Positions 1 through 5,568 of a DNA stretch of 6,304 bases are shown here, piece after piece. Both the position numbers and the translations under genes were made by a program. Every line of letters starts with the position of its first letter. The first letter of the stretch is position 1. A model generated the notes under the pieces. It was not told the origin of the DNA. It ran no database searches and saw only the letters and a program-made list of their open reading frames with translations. This DNA comes from Rubrivivax sp. GTDB taxonomy: Bacteria; Pseudomonadota; Gammaproteobacteria; Burkholderiales; Burkholderiaceae. The stretch is from assembly GCA_004211235.1 (NCBI GenBank), contig SEEY01000331.1:1-6304 (forward strand), in the 5' to 3' direction.

Positions 1-491
1 CCGAGATCACGTCGCTGGACAGCGCCGACGCCAAGACGCTGCGTGAGGCGCTCATCGCCCTGGCGCAGGAACTCGCCCAGGCCATCGTGCGCGACGGCGA
101 GGGCGCCACCAAGTTCATCACCATCACCGTGGAAGGCGGCCGCGACGAGGCCGAGTGCAGACAAGCCGCCTATGCCATCGCCCACTCGCCGCTGGTCAAG
201 ACCGCGTTCTTCGCCAGCGACCCCAACCTCGGCCGCATCCTCGCCGCCGTCGGCTACGCCGGCATCGGCGACCTGGACCAGGGCCTGATCGACCTGCACC
301 TCGACGACGTGCACGTCGTCACCCGCGGCGGCCGGCGGGCGGAGTACCGCGAGGAGGACGGCCAGCGCGTCATGAAGCAGAGCGAGATCGCCATCCGCGT
401 CGGCCTCAATCGCGGGCCCGCCAGCGCGACGGTGTGGACCTGCGACCTGAGCCATGACTACGTCACCATCAACGCCGACTACCGGAGCTGA
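1..491 (+). CDS. argJ: Bifunctional glutamate N-acetyltransferase / amino-acid acetyltransferase ArgJ, C-terminal part (5' end outside window)
   Basis: ArgJ moves the acetyl group from N-acetylornithine to glutamate in the cytoplasmic arginine pathway; bifunctional forms also make N-acetylglutamate from acetyl-CoA. The reading frame is open from position 3 to a TGA at 489-491, giving about 162 residues of the beta chain. Family hallmarks visible are DGEGATKF (codons from about 102), the segment [20 protein letters not shown] with GRIL after it, and the C-terminal [16 protein letters not shown], which is the usual ArgJ ending. The self-cleavage site with its nucleophilic Thr at the alpha/beta junction lies upstream of the window and cannot be checked. 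The family often has Trp before GRI; here it is Leu (DPNLGRI). A strong hairpin follows the stop directly, so argJ probably ends its transcript. Identification is secure; whether the enzyme is mono- or bifunctional cannot be told from this part. Confidence 0.97.
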   Translation, partial: EITSLDSADAKTLREALIALAQELAQAIVRDGEGATKFITITVEGGRDEAECRQAAYAIAHSPLVKTAFFASDPNLGRILAAVGYAGIGDLDQGLIDLHLDDVHVVTRGGRRAEYREEDGQRVMKQSEIAIRVGLNRGPASATVWTCDLSHDYVTINADYRS

Positions 492-493
492 GC

Positions 494-525
494 CGCGCCC
501 CGGGGGCGGTTGCCGGGGCGCGTTT
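494..525 (+). terminator. Probable intrinsic terminator of argJ
   Basis: Two 10-base arms, CGCGCCCCGG at 494-503 and CCGGGGCGCG at 513-522, are exact reverse complements around a 9-nt loop. They are followed by TTT at 523-525. The hairpin begins 2 nt after the argJ stop. The stem is very strong, but the T tract is only three bases long, so termination may be partial or depend on other factors. Confidence 0.7.
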
Positions 526-535
526 CGCATGACCA

Positions 536-560
536 TCGGCGCCCGCGCGGCTGGCGCCGA
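536..560. repeat. Inverted repeat in the leader of the prolyl oligopeptidase gene
   Basis: TCGGCGCC at 536-543 and GGCGCCGA at 553-560 form a perfect 8-bp stem with a 9-nt loop. There is no T tract after it, so it is unlikely to be a terminator. It lies between the argJ hairpin and the ribosome binding site of the peptidase gene, and could be an mRNA leader hairpin, an operator or chance in GC-rich DNA. I found no convincing -35/-10 promoter for the peptidase gene in 492-594. Confidence 0.35.
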
Positions 561-582
561 GAATCAACGGTTATCCCGACTC

Positions 583-586
583 AGGA
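583..586 (+). promoter_or_regulatory. Ribosome binding site deciding the start at 595
   Basis: AGGA lies 8 nt before the ATG at 595. This supports that ATG over the in-frame ATGs at 454 and 529, which lie inside argJ or in its terminator region. Confidence 0.65.
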
Positions 587-594
587 CACCCCTG

Positions 595-2745
595 ATGAAA
601 CTCACGCTTTCCGCACTCGCCATCACCGCCATGCTCGCCACAAGCGCCCAGGCCCAGGGCACCCTGTCCGGCACGGCCGCCGGTCTTTTCTACCCCGCCA
701 CGCGCAAGGTCGAGCAGGTCGACACCTACCACGGCACTGCCGTCGCCGACCCCTATCGCTGGCTGGAAGACGACAACAGCGCCGAGACCAAGGCCTGGGT
801 CGTCGCGCAGAACGCCGTCACTGAGAAATTCCTCGCCGCCATGCCGCAGCGACTGCCGGTGCGCCGCCTCTACACCGAGCTCTACAACTTCGAGCGTTTC
901 GGTATCCCCTTCAGCGAAGGCGGCCGCTACTTCTGGAGCCGCAACGACGGCCTGCAACAGCAGAACGTCATCTACACGGCCGCTTCGCTGAAGGACACGC
1001 CGGTCGTCGCGCTGGACCCGAACGGCTTTTCCAAGGACGGCACCGTGGCGCTCAGCGGCGTCGTGCCCTCGCGCGACGGCAAGCTGCTGGCCTACGGCGT
1101 GGCCGGCGCCGGCTCCGACTGGCAGACCTGGAAGGTGCGCGACCTGACCACCGGCGAGGACCGAGAGGACAAGATCGAGTGGGTCAAGTTCAGCAGCGCC
1201 GCCTGGACGGCCGACGGCAAGGGCTTCTTCTACGCCCGCTATGACGCGCCCAAGGAAGGCGCGAAGCTGACCGGCGCCAACTACTTCCAGAAGCTCTACT
1301 ACCACCGCCTGGGCACGCCGCAGAACGACGACGTGCTGGTCGCCGAGAACCGTGAGCTCAAGGAATGGGGTTTCGGCGCCAGCGTCTCCGACGACGGCGA
1401 ACTGCTCATCATCAACGTCTGGAAGAGCAGCAGCAAGAACGGCCTGATGGTGCTGCCGCTGCCCAAGGGCGCCTTCGCCGGCGGCAGGCCGCAGCCGATC
1501 ACGCTCGACTTCGACGGCCAGTACAGCGCCGTCGCTTTCACCGGCGGCAAGCTGATCCTCAAGACCGACAAGGATGCGCCACGCGGCCGCCTCATTGCGG
1601 TCGACCTGAAGAATGCCGCGCAGGAGCACTGGCAGACCCTCGTGGCCGAGGGCCCGGACGCGATGACCGCCGCCTCGGCGGTCGGTGGCCGCTACCTGCT
1701 CAGTTACCTGCACGATGCCGCCACGCTGGTGCGCGTGCACGGTGCCGACGGCAAGCCGCTCAGCGAAGTCAAGCTGCCCGGCATCGGCACGGCCGGCGGC
1801 TTCGGCGGACGCTGGAACGACAAGGAAACCTTCTTCAGCTACACCAGCCTGACCACGCCGACCGAGATCCACCGCTACGACGTGGAGACCGGCGCCATCA
1901 CGCCGTTCAAGAAGCCGAAGACGGCCTTCAATGCCGACGAGTTCGAGACGCGTCGCGAGTTCGTCACCAGCAAGGACGGCACGCGGCTGCCCGTCTTCAT
2001 CGCCGCCAGAAAGGGCCTGAAGCTGGACGGCAGCAACCCGACGCTGCTCTACAGCTATGGCGGTTTCAACATCTCCATGACGCCGACCTACGGCGTCACC
2101 GCGGCCACCTGGCTGCGCATGGGTGGCGTGTACGTGCTGGCCGCCATCCGCGGCGGCGGCGAGTACGGCTCGTCCTGGCATGACGCCGGCACCAAGCTGA
2201 ACAAGCAGAACGTCTTCGACGACTTCATCGCCGCCGGCGAGTGGCTGGTCAAGAACAAGGTCGCGAGCCCGTCGACGCTGGCCATCAATGGCGGCAGCAA
2301 CGGCGGCCTGCTCGTCGGCGCGGTCACGAACCAGCGCCCCGACCTGTTCGCCGCCGCCGTGCCGCAGGTGGGCGTGATGGACATGCTGCGCTACCAGAAC
2401 TTCACCATCGGCTGGGCCTGGGCGTCGGACTACGGCACCAGCGCGGACAGCCCGGAGATGTTCAAGGCGCTGCGTGCCTACTCGCCGATCCACAACATCC
2501 GCAGCGGCGCCAGGTACCCGGCCGTGCTGATCACGACGGCCGACCATGACGACCGCGTCGTGCCGGCGCACAGCTTCAAGTACGCCGCCACGCTGCAGGC
2601 TGCCGACACCGGGCCGGCGCCGAAGCTGATCCGCATCGAGACCAATGCGGGCCATGGCGCGGGCAAGCCGACGTCCAAGATCATCGAGGAGCGCAGCGAT
2701 GTGCTGGCCTTCATCGCCAACACGATGAAGCTCGACGTGAAGTGA
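595..2745 (+). CDS. Exported prolyl oligopeptidase (serine peptidase family S9A)
   Basis: Prolyl oligopeptidases cut short peptides after proline. The ATG at 595 gives 716 residues, close to the about 710 of classical members, and begins with a signal peptide (MKLTLSALAITAML, cleavage probably after the SAQA at residues 17-20), so the enzyme should act in the periplasm or outside. The S9A hallmark DPYRWLED is at 52-59, followed by a region expected to form the seven-bladed propeller to about residue 445. The alpha/beta-hydrolase domain carries YGGFNIS (Tyr488, oxyanion-hole position), IRGGGEYG, the nucleophile Ser568 in GGSNGGLL, Trp609 in the proline pocket, Asp652 in ADHDDRVVP with Arg654, and His687 in AGHGAGKPT. 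I matched these to porcine Tyr473, Ser554, Trp595, Asp641, Arg643 and His680 from memory; spacings agree closely. All key residues are present. A GNAT gene starts inside its stop codon. The natural substrate is unknown. Confidence 0.95.
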   Translation: MKLTLSALAITAMLATSAQAQGTLSGTAAGLFYPATRKVEQVDTYHGTAVADPYRWLEDDNSAETKAWVVAQNAVTEKFLAAMPQRLPVRRLYTELYNFERFGIPFSEGGRYFWSRNDGLQQQNVIYTAASLKDTPVVALDPNGFSKDGTVALSGVVPSRDGKLLAYGVAGAGSDWQTWKVRDLTTGEDREDKIEWVKFSSAAWTADGKGFFYARYDAPKEGAKLTGANYFQKLYYHRLGTPQNDDVLVAENRELKEWGFGASVSDDGELLIINVWKSSSKNGLMVLPLPKGAFAGGRPQPITLDFDGQYSAVAFTGGKLILKTDKDAPRGRLIAVDLKNAAQEHWQTLVAEGPDAMTAASAVGGRYLLSYLHDAATLVRVHGADGKPLSEVKLPGIGTAGGFGGRWNDKETFFSYTSLTTPTEIHRYDVETGAITPFKKPKTAFNADEFETRREFVTSKDGTRLPVFIAARKGLKLDGSNPTLLYSYGGFNISMTPTYGVTAATWLRMGGVYVLAAIRGGGEYGSSWHDAGTKLNKQNVFDDFIAAGEWLVKNKVASPSTLAINGGSNGGLLVGAVTNQRPDLFAAAVPQVGVMDMLRYQNFTIGWAWASDYGTSADSPEMFKALRAYSPIHNIRSGARYPAVLITTADHDDRVVPAHSFKYAATLQAADTGPAPKLIRIETNAGHGAGKPTSKIIEERSDVLAFIANTMKLDVK

Positions 2746-3188
2746 TCGCGAAGGTCGCCCTCCGCGACCTGGGCGTCGACGATGTCGGCGCCCTCATTGC
2801 GCTCTACCAGCACCTGAACGCCGGCGACGCGCCGCCTGCTCCGGAGGCGGTGCGCGCCGTGTTCGCGCATCCCGGCCTGCGCCATTTCGGCGTCTTCGAG
2901 GGCGGCGCGCTGATCGCCAGCTGCAATCTCGCCGTCATTCCCAACCTGACGCGCGGCGGGCGGCCCTACGGCGTCATCGAGAACGTCGTCACGCAGCCGG
3001 ACCGGCGCGGTCGCGGCCACGGCGAGGCCGTTGTCCGGCATGCCATCGGCCAGGCGTGGGCGGCGGGTTGCTACAAGGTCGTGCTGACGACCGGCCGCAA
3101 GGATCCCGCGGTCTGGGCCTTCTACGAACGCTGCGGCTTCGATGGCGGCGACAAGCGCGCCTTCGTCGTGCGCCGGCCTGGCGCCTGA
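2742..3188 (+). CDS. GNAT-family N-acetyltransferase
   Basis: GNAT enzymes transfer an acetyl group from acetyl-CoA to an amine; the acceptor here is unknown. The protein has 148 residues, a normal single-domain length, and no signal peptide. Acetyl-CoA-binding motif A is visible as ENVVTQPDRRGRGHGEAVV (80-98, with the R-x-x-G-x-G core at 89-94), and motif B as AVWAFYERCGF (123-133). The start is a GTG at 2742 that overlaps the peptidase TGA in the sequence GTGA; the GNAT fold begins almost at once (VALRDLG), so no later start fits. No strong Shine-Dalgarno is visible, which suits translational coupling to the upstream gene. The peptidase is exported while this protein should stay in the cytoplasm, so a shared pathway is not obvious. 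It could be an amino-acid or peptide acetyltransferase, but this is only inference from the neighbour. Confidence 0.88.
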   Translation: MIAKVALRDLGVDDVGALIALYQHLNAGDAPPAPEAVRAVFAHPGLRHFGVFEGGALIASCNLAVIPNLTRGGRPYGVIENVVTQPDRRGRGHGEAVVRHAIGQAWAAGCYKVVLTTGRKDPAVWAFYERCGFDGGDKRAFVVRRPGA

Positions 3189-3196
3189 GCGCTCAG
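3185..3196. repeat. 12-bp perfect palindrome covering two convergent stop codons
   Basis: CTGAGCGCTCAG is its own reverse complement. It holds the TGA of the acetyltransferase (3186-3188) and the TGA of the DsbA-like gene on the other strand (3193-3195) at symmetric positions. No T tract flanks it on either side, so it is not a convincing bidirectional terminator. No other terminator is visible between these convergent genes. Confidence 0.5.
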
Positions 3197-3837
3197 TCGC
3201 CCGGTGCGGCGGCGAGCTGCGCCTGCAGCCAGGCGCGCCAGTCTTCGACACGGCCCAGCCAGCTGCCGACGTCGATCAACTGCAATCGGCCTTGCTGCTC
3301 CAGCGCCAGCGTCGGAAAGCCGCGGCCGCCCAGGCGCCTCATGAGCGCCCGGCTTGCCTCGACATGCTTGCGAGTGACGTCCCCGCTGCACGCGACCAGT
3401 TCCTGGGCAAAGGCCTCGCCTTCCAGCCCGAGCGTTTCGGCCAGCTCACGCAGCACGGCGGGCTGCGCCACCTGCAGGCCTTCAACGTAGTGGGCCTGCT
3501 GGATGCGCGCCAGCAGGTCCAGCCCGCGGCCGGCCAGCCGGTCGGCGGCCAGGATGGCCGCGATGGGCGGTGCGGAGTCGAGCCAGGCGCTGGCGTCGTT
3601 GAGCAGGCCGTCCTGGTAGGCCGCGCCGAAAGGCTGGCCGCTGAGCTGCGCGATGCGGCGGTCGTGCGGCAGCGCGAAGGCCCGCCACTCGGGGCCCATG
3701 CTGCGGCGGGAGCCGTCCATGAACAGCCCGCCGGCATGCGCCTCGACCGGCAACAGCTCGCGCGCGGCCTGGATCAACGGCGACGCCGCCCAGCACCAGC
3801 CGCACAGCGGGTCGTGCAGGTAGTGCAGCCGGCTCAC
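3193..3837 (-). CDS. DsbA-fold thiol oxidoreductase-like protein with CGWC motif
   Basis: This 214-residue protein has a thioredoxin/DsbA-like layout: a beta strand, then DPLCGWCWA with Cys12 and Cys15 at the start of a helix, a long helical stretch at about 60-160, and a GFPT loop at 173-176 whose Pro175 sits where thioredoxin-fold proteins carry the cis-proline. It resembles the group described as predicted protein-disulfide isomerases with a CxxC motif (COG3531, from memory). There is no signal peptide, so it probably works in the cytoplasm, unlike classical DsbA. The start is the GTG at 3837, which overlaps the stop of the upstream MBL gene as GTGA; the reading frame is open further upstream to 4191, but that would lie inside the MBL gene and adds nothing DsbA-like. 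A GTG at 3840 is also possible and adds one residue. Substrate unknown. Confidence 0.85.
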   Translation of the reverse strand: MSRLHYLHDPLCGWCWAASPLIQAARELLPVEAHAGGLFMDGSRRSMGPEWRAFALPHDRRIAQLSGQPFGAAYQDGLLNDASAWLDSAPPIAAILAADRLAGRGLDLLARIQQAHYVEGLQVAQPAVLRELAETLGLEGEAFAQELVACSGDVTRKHVEASRALMRRLGGRGFPTLALEQQGRLQLIDVGSWLGRVEDWRAWLQAQLAAAPGD

Positions 3838-4736
3838 CACTTCATCTCGCCCTTGTTGACCTTGGCGCCGATGTCCAGCGCGATGGCCAGGGCGGCGTCG
3901 GGGTAGGCCTGCTGCATGGCGCCGATCAGCGCGGCGGCATTGGCAGCCTTGGGCAGTTCGGTCTCGAAGCGGGCCAGGTAGGCCTGCGTCCATTGCAGTT
4001 GGGCGGCGTCCTGCGGCACACCGGCGCGGCTGTGGCCGGGGATGACGCGCAGCGGCTGCAATGCGGCCATGGCCGAGAGCTTGGCGCTCCAGGCGGCGCG
4101 TTCCTGCACCGTCTGCGTGTCGGCCGTCCAGGCGTGCAGGCCGCCGAACACGTTGACGCCGCCGGCGATGGTGCGCAGCGACGGGATCCACACATAGCTG
4201 CGGCCCGGCAGGCTGTCGTCCAGGCCGCGGATCTCCAGCTTCTCGCCCTCCAGTTCGATGACCGGCGCGGCCAGCGCTTCGGGCAGCGGCACGGACTCGG
4301 GTGCATTGGCGCCCAGCCGTGGGCCCCAGACCTGCAACTTGGTCGCGAGCGTCGCCTCGATCTTCTTCAGCGTCGGCGCCGCCGTCACCAGCCGCGCCTG
4401 CGGGAACAAGGCCTTCAGCACACCGATGCCGAAATAGAAGTCCGGGTCGGCCTGGCTGATGTAGATGGCCTTCAGCGTCTTCTTGCTGTCCAGCACCATG
4501 GCGGCAATGCGCAGCGCGTCTGCGCGCGTGAAGCCGGTGTCCAGCAGCACGGCGTCGGTCTTGCCGCTCACCAGCACCGCGTTGACGTGGAAGCTGGCGA
4601 CGTCGGCGTTGTAGACCTGCAAAGTCAGCGCGGCCGGCGTGGCAGGCGCGGCGGCCTGCGCGCCGGCCTCGGTGACGCCCAGCGTGAGAGCGGCCAGCGG
4701 CAGGGCAAGGCGGCGCAGGGTCTTGAGGGTGGTCAT
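3834..4736 (-). CDS. Exported metallo-beta-lactamase-fold protein with altered metal-binding motif
   Basis: The 300-residue protein starts with a likely signal peptide (TTLKTLRRLALPLAALTLG, then an AGAQA cleavage region near 24-28), so it should act outside the cytoplasm. MBL-fold features are LLDTGFT (64-70, with Asp66), the segment AIYISQADPDFYFG (90-103), GGVNVFGGLHAW (192-203) and VIPGH (231-235, with His235). In zinc-dependent members the second segment would read HxHxDH; here the positions hold Gln95, Asp97, Asp99 and Phe100, so most ligands are changed. The DPDFYFG pattern recalls a known branch of MBL-fold proteins (Vmh-like, from memory), so part of the change may be typical of that branch. 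A beta-lactamase role is not supported. The ATG at 4736 has a well-spaced AGGA; the in-frame ATG at 4772 would put extra residues before the signal peptide. It is followed by the DsbA-like gene with a 4-nt overlap and faces a LysR-type gene. Confidence 0.85.
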   Translation of the reverse strand: MTTLKTLRRLALPLAALTLGVTEAGAQAAAPATPAALTLQVYNADVASFHVNAVLVSGKTDAVLLDTGFTRADALRIAAMVLDSKKTLKAIYISQADPDFYFGIGVLKALFPQARLVTAAPTLKKIEATLATKLQVWGPRLGANAPESVPLPEALAAPVIELEGEKLEIRGLDDSLPGRSYVWIPSLRTIAGGVNVFGGLHAWTADTQTVQERAAWSAKLSAMAALQPLRVIPGHSRAGVPQDAAQLQWTQAYLARFETELPKAANAAALIGAMQQAYPDAALAIALDIGAKVNKGEMKW

Positions 4737-4743
4737 TGAAGAG

Positions 4744-4747
4744 TCCT
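4744..4747 (-). promoter_or_regulatory. Ribosome binding site of the MBL-fold gene
   Basis: On the minus strand AGGA stands 7 nt before the ATG at 4736. It decides for this start over the upstream in-frame ATG at 4772. Confidence 0.65.
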
Positions 4748-4754
4748 GGTGATC

Positions 4755-4774
4755 GAGTGGGAATGCCCGCACTC
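4755..4774. repeat. Imperfect hairpin in the MBL leader
   Basis: GAGTGGG at 4755-4761 can pair with CCCGCACTC at 4766-4774, with one unpaired pair of bases in the right arm and a 4-nt loop. It lies in the probable 5' untranslated region of the MBL transcript, just upstream of its ribosome binding site. Role unknown; no riboswitch class is recognised. Confidence 0.35.
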
Positions 4775-4791
4775 TATTGGCGCGGGTTCAA

Positions 4792-4825
4792 TTGATAAAC
4801 ATCGGTAAAGTCGATGATTTGTCAA
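4792..4825. promoter_or_regulatory. Inverted repeat in the divergent intergenic region, candidate LysR operator
   Basis: TTGATAAACATCG at 4792-4804 and CGATGATTTGTCAA at 4812-4825 are near reverse complements around a 7-nt centre; the arms differ by one substitution and one inserted base. LysR-type regulators commonly bind such dyads between themselves and a divergent target gene. The dyad is AT-rich compared with its surroundings and ends 16 nt before the regulator start, so it could serve autoregulation and control of the MBL operon. Binding by this regulator is inference. Confidence 0.55.
4796..4825 (-). promoter_or_regulatory. Possible promoter of the MBL-DsbA-like operon
   Basis: On the minus strand a consensus -35 box TTGACA (4825-4820) is followed after 18 nt by TGTTTA (4801-4796), a poor -10 match. 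The -35 lies inside the right arm of the dyad. On the plus strand TTGATA (4792-4797), 17 nt and TGATTT (4815-4820) form an equally weak candidate for the regulator gene, so the two promoters would overlap face to face. Confidence 0.35.
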
Positions 4826-4841
4826 CTGGATCGAGCGAATC

Positions 4842-5568
4842 ATGGACCGCCTGACCGCGATGCAGGTGTTTGTGGAAGTGGCCGAGCGCGGCAGCCTGAC
4901 GCAGGCGGCGGACGTGCTGGACATGTCCCGCGCAATGGTCTCGCGCTACCTGGAAAGCGTGGAGCGCTGGCTCGGCGCGCGGTTGCTGCAGCGCACGACG
5001 CGGCGTGTCAGCCTGACCGAGGCGGGCACCGGCGCGCTGCAGCGCTGTCGGCAGATGCTTGAACTGGCGCGCGAGGCCGAAGCTGCCGCGGGCGAGCAGC
5101 GCCTGGCGCCGCGCGGGCGGCTGCGCGTGACGTCCAGCGCCTCGCTCGCCCAGGCCCGGCTTGCCGCGGCGGTGGCCGACTTCCTGGCGCTGTATCCGGA
5201 CATCGAGGTCGCGCCATCACCGCTGTGTGACGCATGCCTACGTCAACCGCAACGACTATGCGCTGCAACACGCGGGCCAATGGCTGCGTGTGCCGGTGCG
5301 CTCGGTGCTGCAGAGCAATGACGCCGGCGTCATGCACCGGGCCGTGCTCGCCGGCGCGGGCGTGGCCATCCTGCCCGGCTATCTGGTGGAAGACGATCTG
5401 CGCGAGGGCCGCCTGCAGCGCCTGCTGCCCCAGCATGAGCCGGAGAGCCATGCCATCCACGGCGTTTACGTGTCGCGCCAGTACCAGCCGCTGGCCTTGC
5501 GCCTGCTGCTCGACTTCCTGGCGGCGCGCCTCGGCGGCGAGCCAACCCAAAGCCCGACAGGCGCCTAG
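4842..5568 (+). pseudogene. LysR-type transcriptional regulator, disrupted by internal deletion and frameshift
   Basis: LysR-type regulators have an N-terminal winged helix-turn-helix and a C-terminal effector domain, about 300 residues in all. The first frame from ATG 4842 encodes the HTH and linker helix (MDRLTAMQVFVEVAERGSLT, then SRAMVSRYLESVE and RTTRRVSLTEAG, residues 1-62) and the start of the effector domain, RGRLRVTSS to LALYPDIEVA at residue 124. It then turns into unrelated sequence and stops at 5321 after 159 residues. The matching C-terminal half continues in another frame from about 5215: HHRCVTHAYVNRNDYALQ, SVLQSNDAGVMHRAVLAGAG, VAILPGYLV, ending with TAG at 5566-5568. The two good parts add up to about 241 residues, so some 60 effector-domain residues seem lost at about 5213. 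The 159-residue product could still bind DNA. It lies divergent to the MBL gene, its likely former target. A sequencing or assembly error is the alternative. Confidence 0.8.

Noticed and set aside
454..594. Upstream in-frame starts (454, 529) for the prolyl oligopeptidase
   Set aside because: They would run through the end of argJ and the terminator hairpin and would put 22-47 residues before the signal peptide. The ATG at 595 has a good AGGA.
571..2655. A 694-residue open frame antisense to the prolyl oligopeptidase gene
   Set aside because: Its translation shows no recognisable domain and has the Arg/Ala/Val/Gly-rich look of the complementary frame of a high-GC gene. The sense strand carries a complete, motif-rich peptidase.
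3142..3906. Plus-strand open frame of 254 residues across the DsbA-like gene
   Set aside because: It is the complementary frame of the DsbA-like gene, with Gln/Ala/Arg-rich translation and no motifs.
3838..4191. N-terminal extension of the DsbA-like protein to 332 residues
   Set aside because: The extra part lies wholly inside the MBL gene in another frame, is Arg/Pro-rich and unlike any domain. The GTG at 3837 starts exactly at the thioredoxin-like strand.
3834..4736. Calling the MBL-fold gene an antibiotic-resistance beta-lactamase
   Set aside because: The zinc ligands needed for metallo-beta-lactamase activity are mostly replaced, and only the fold-level pattern is shared.
3993..4739. 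Plus-strand open frame of 248 residues across the MBL gene
   Set aside because: Shadow of the MBL gene; no motif, signal or credible start context.
5008..5550. Minus-strand open frame of 180 residues across the LysR remnant
   Set aside because: It crosses the proposed deletion, has no domain and is the complement of recognisable LysR sequence.
4842..5568. Programmed ribosomal frameshift joining the two LysR halves
   Set aside because: A shift alone would leave the protein about 60 residues short in the middle of the effector domain, and no slippery heptamer is visible near 5213.
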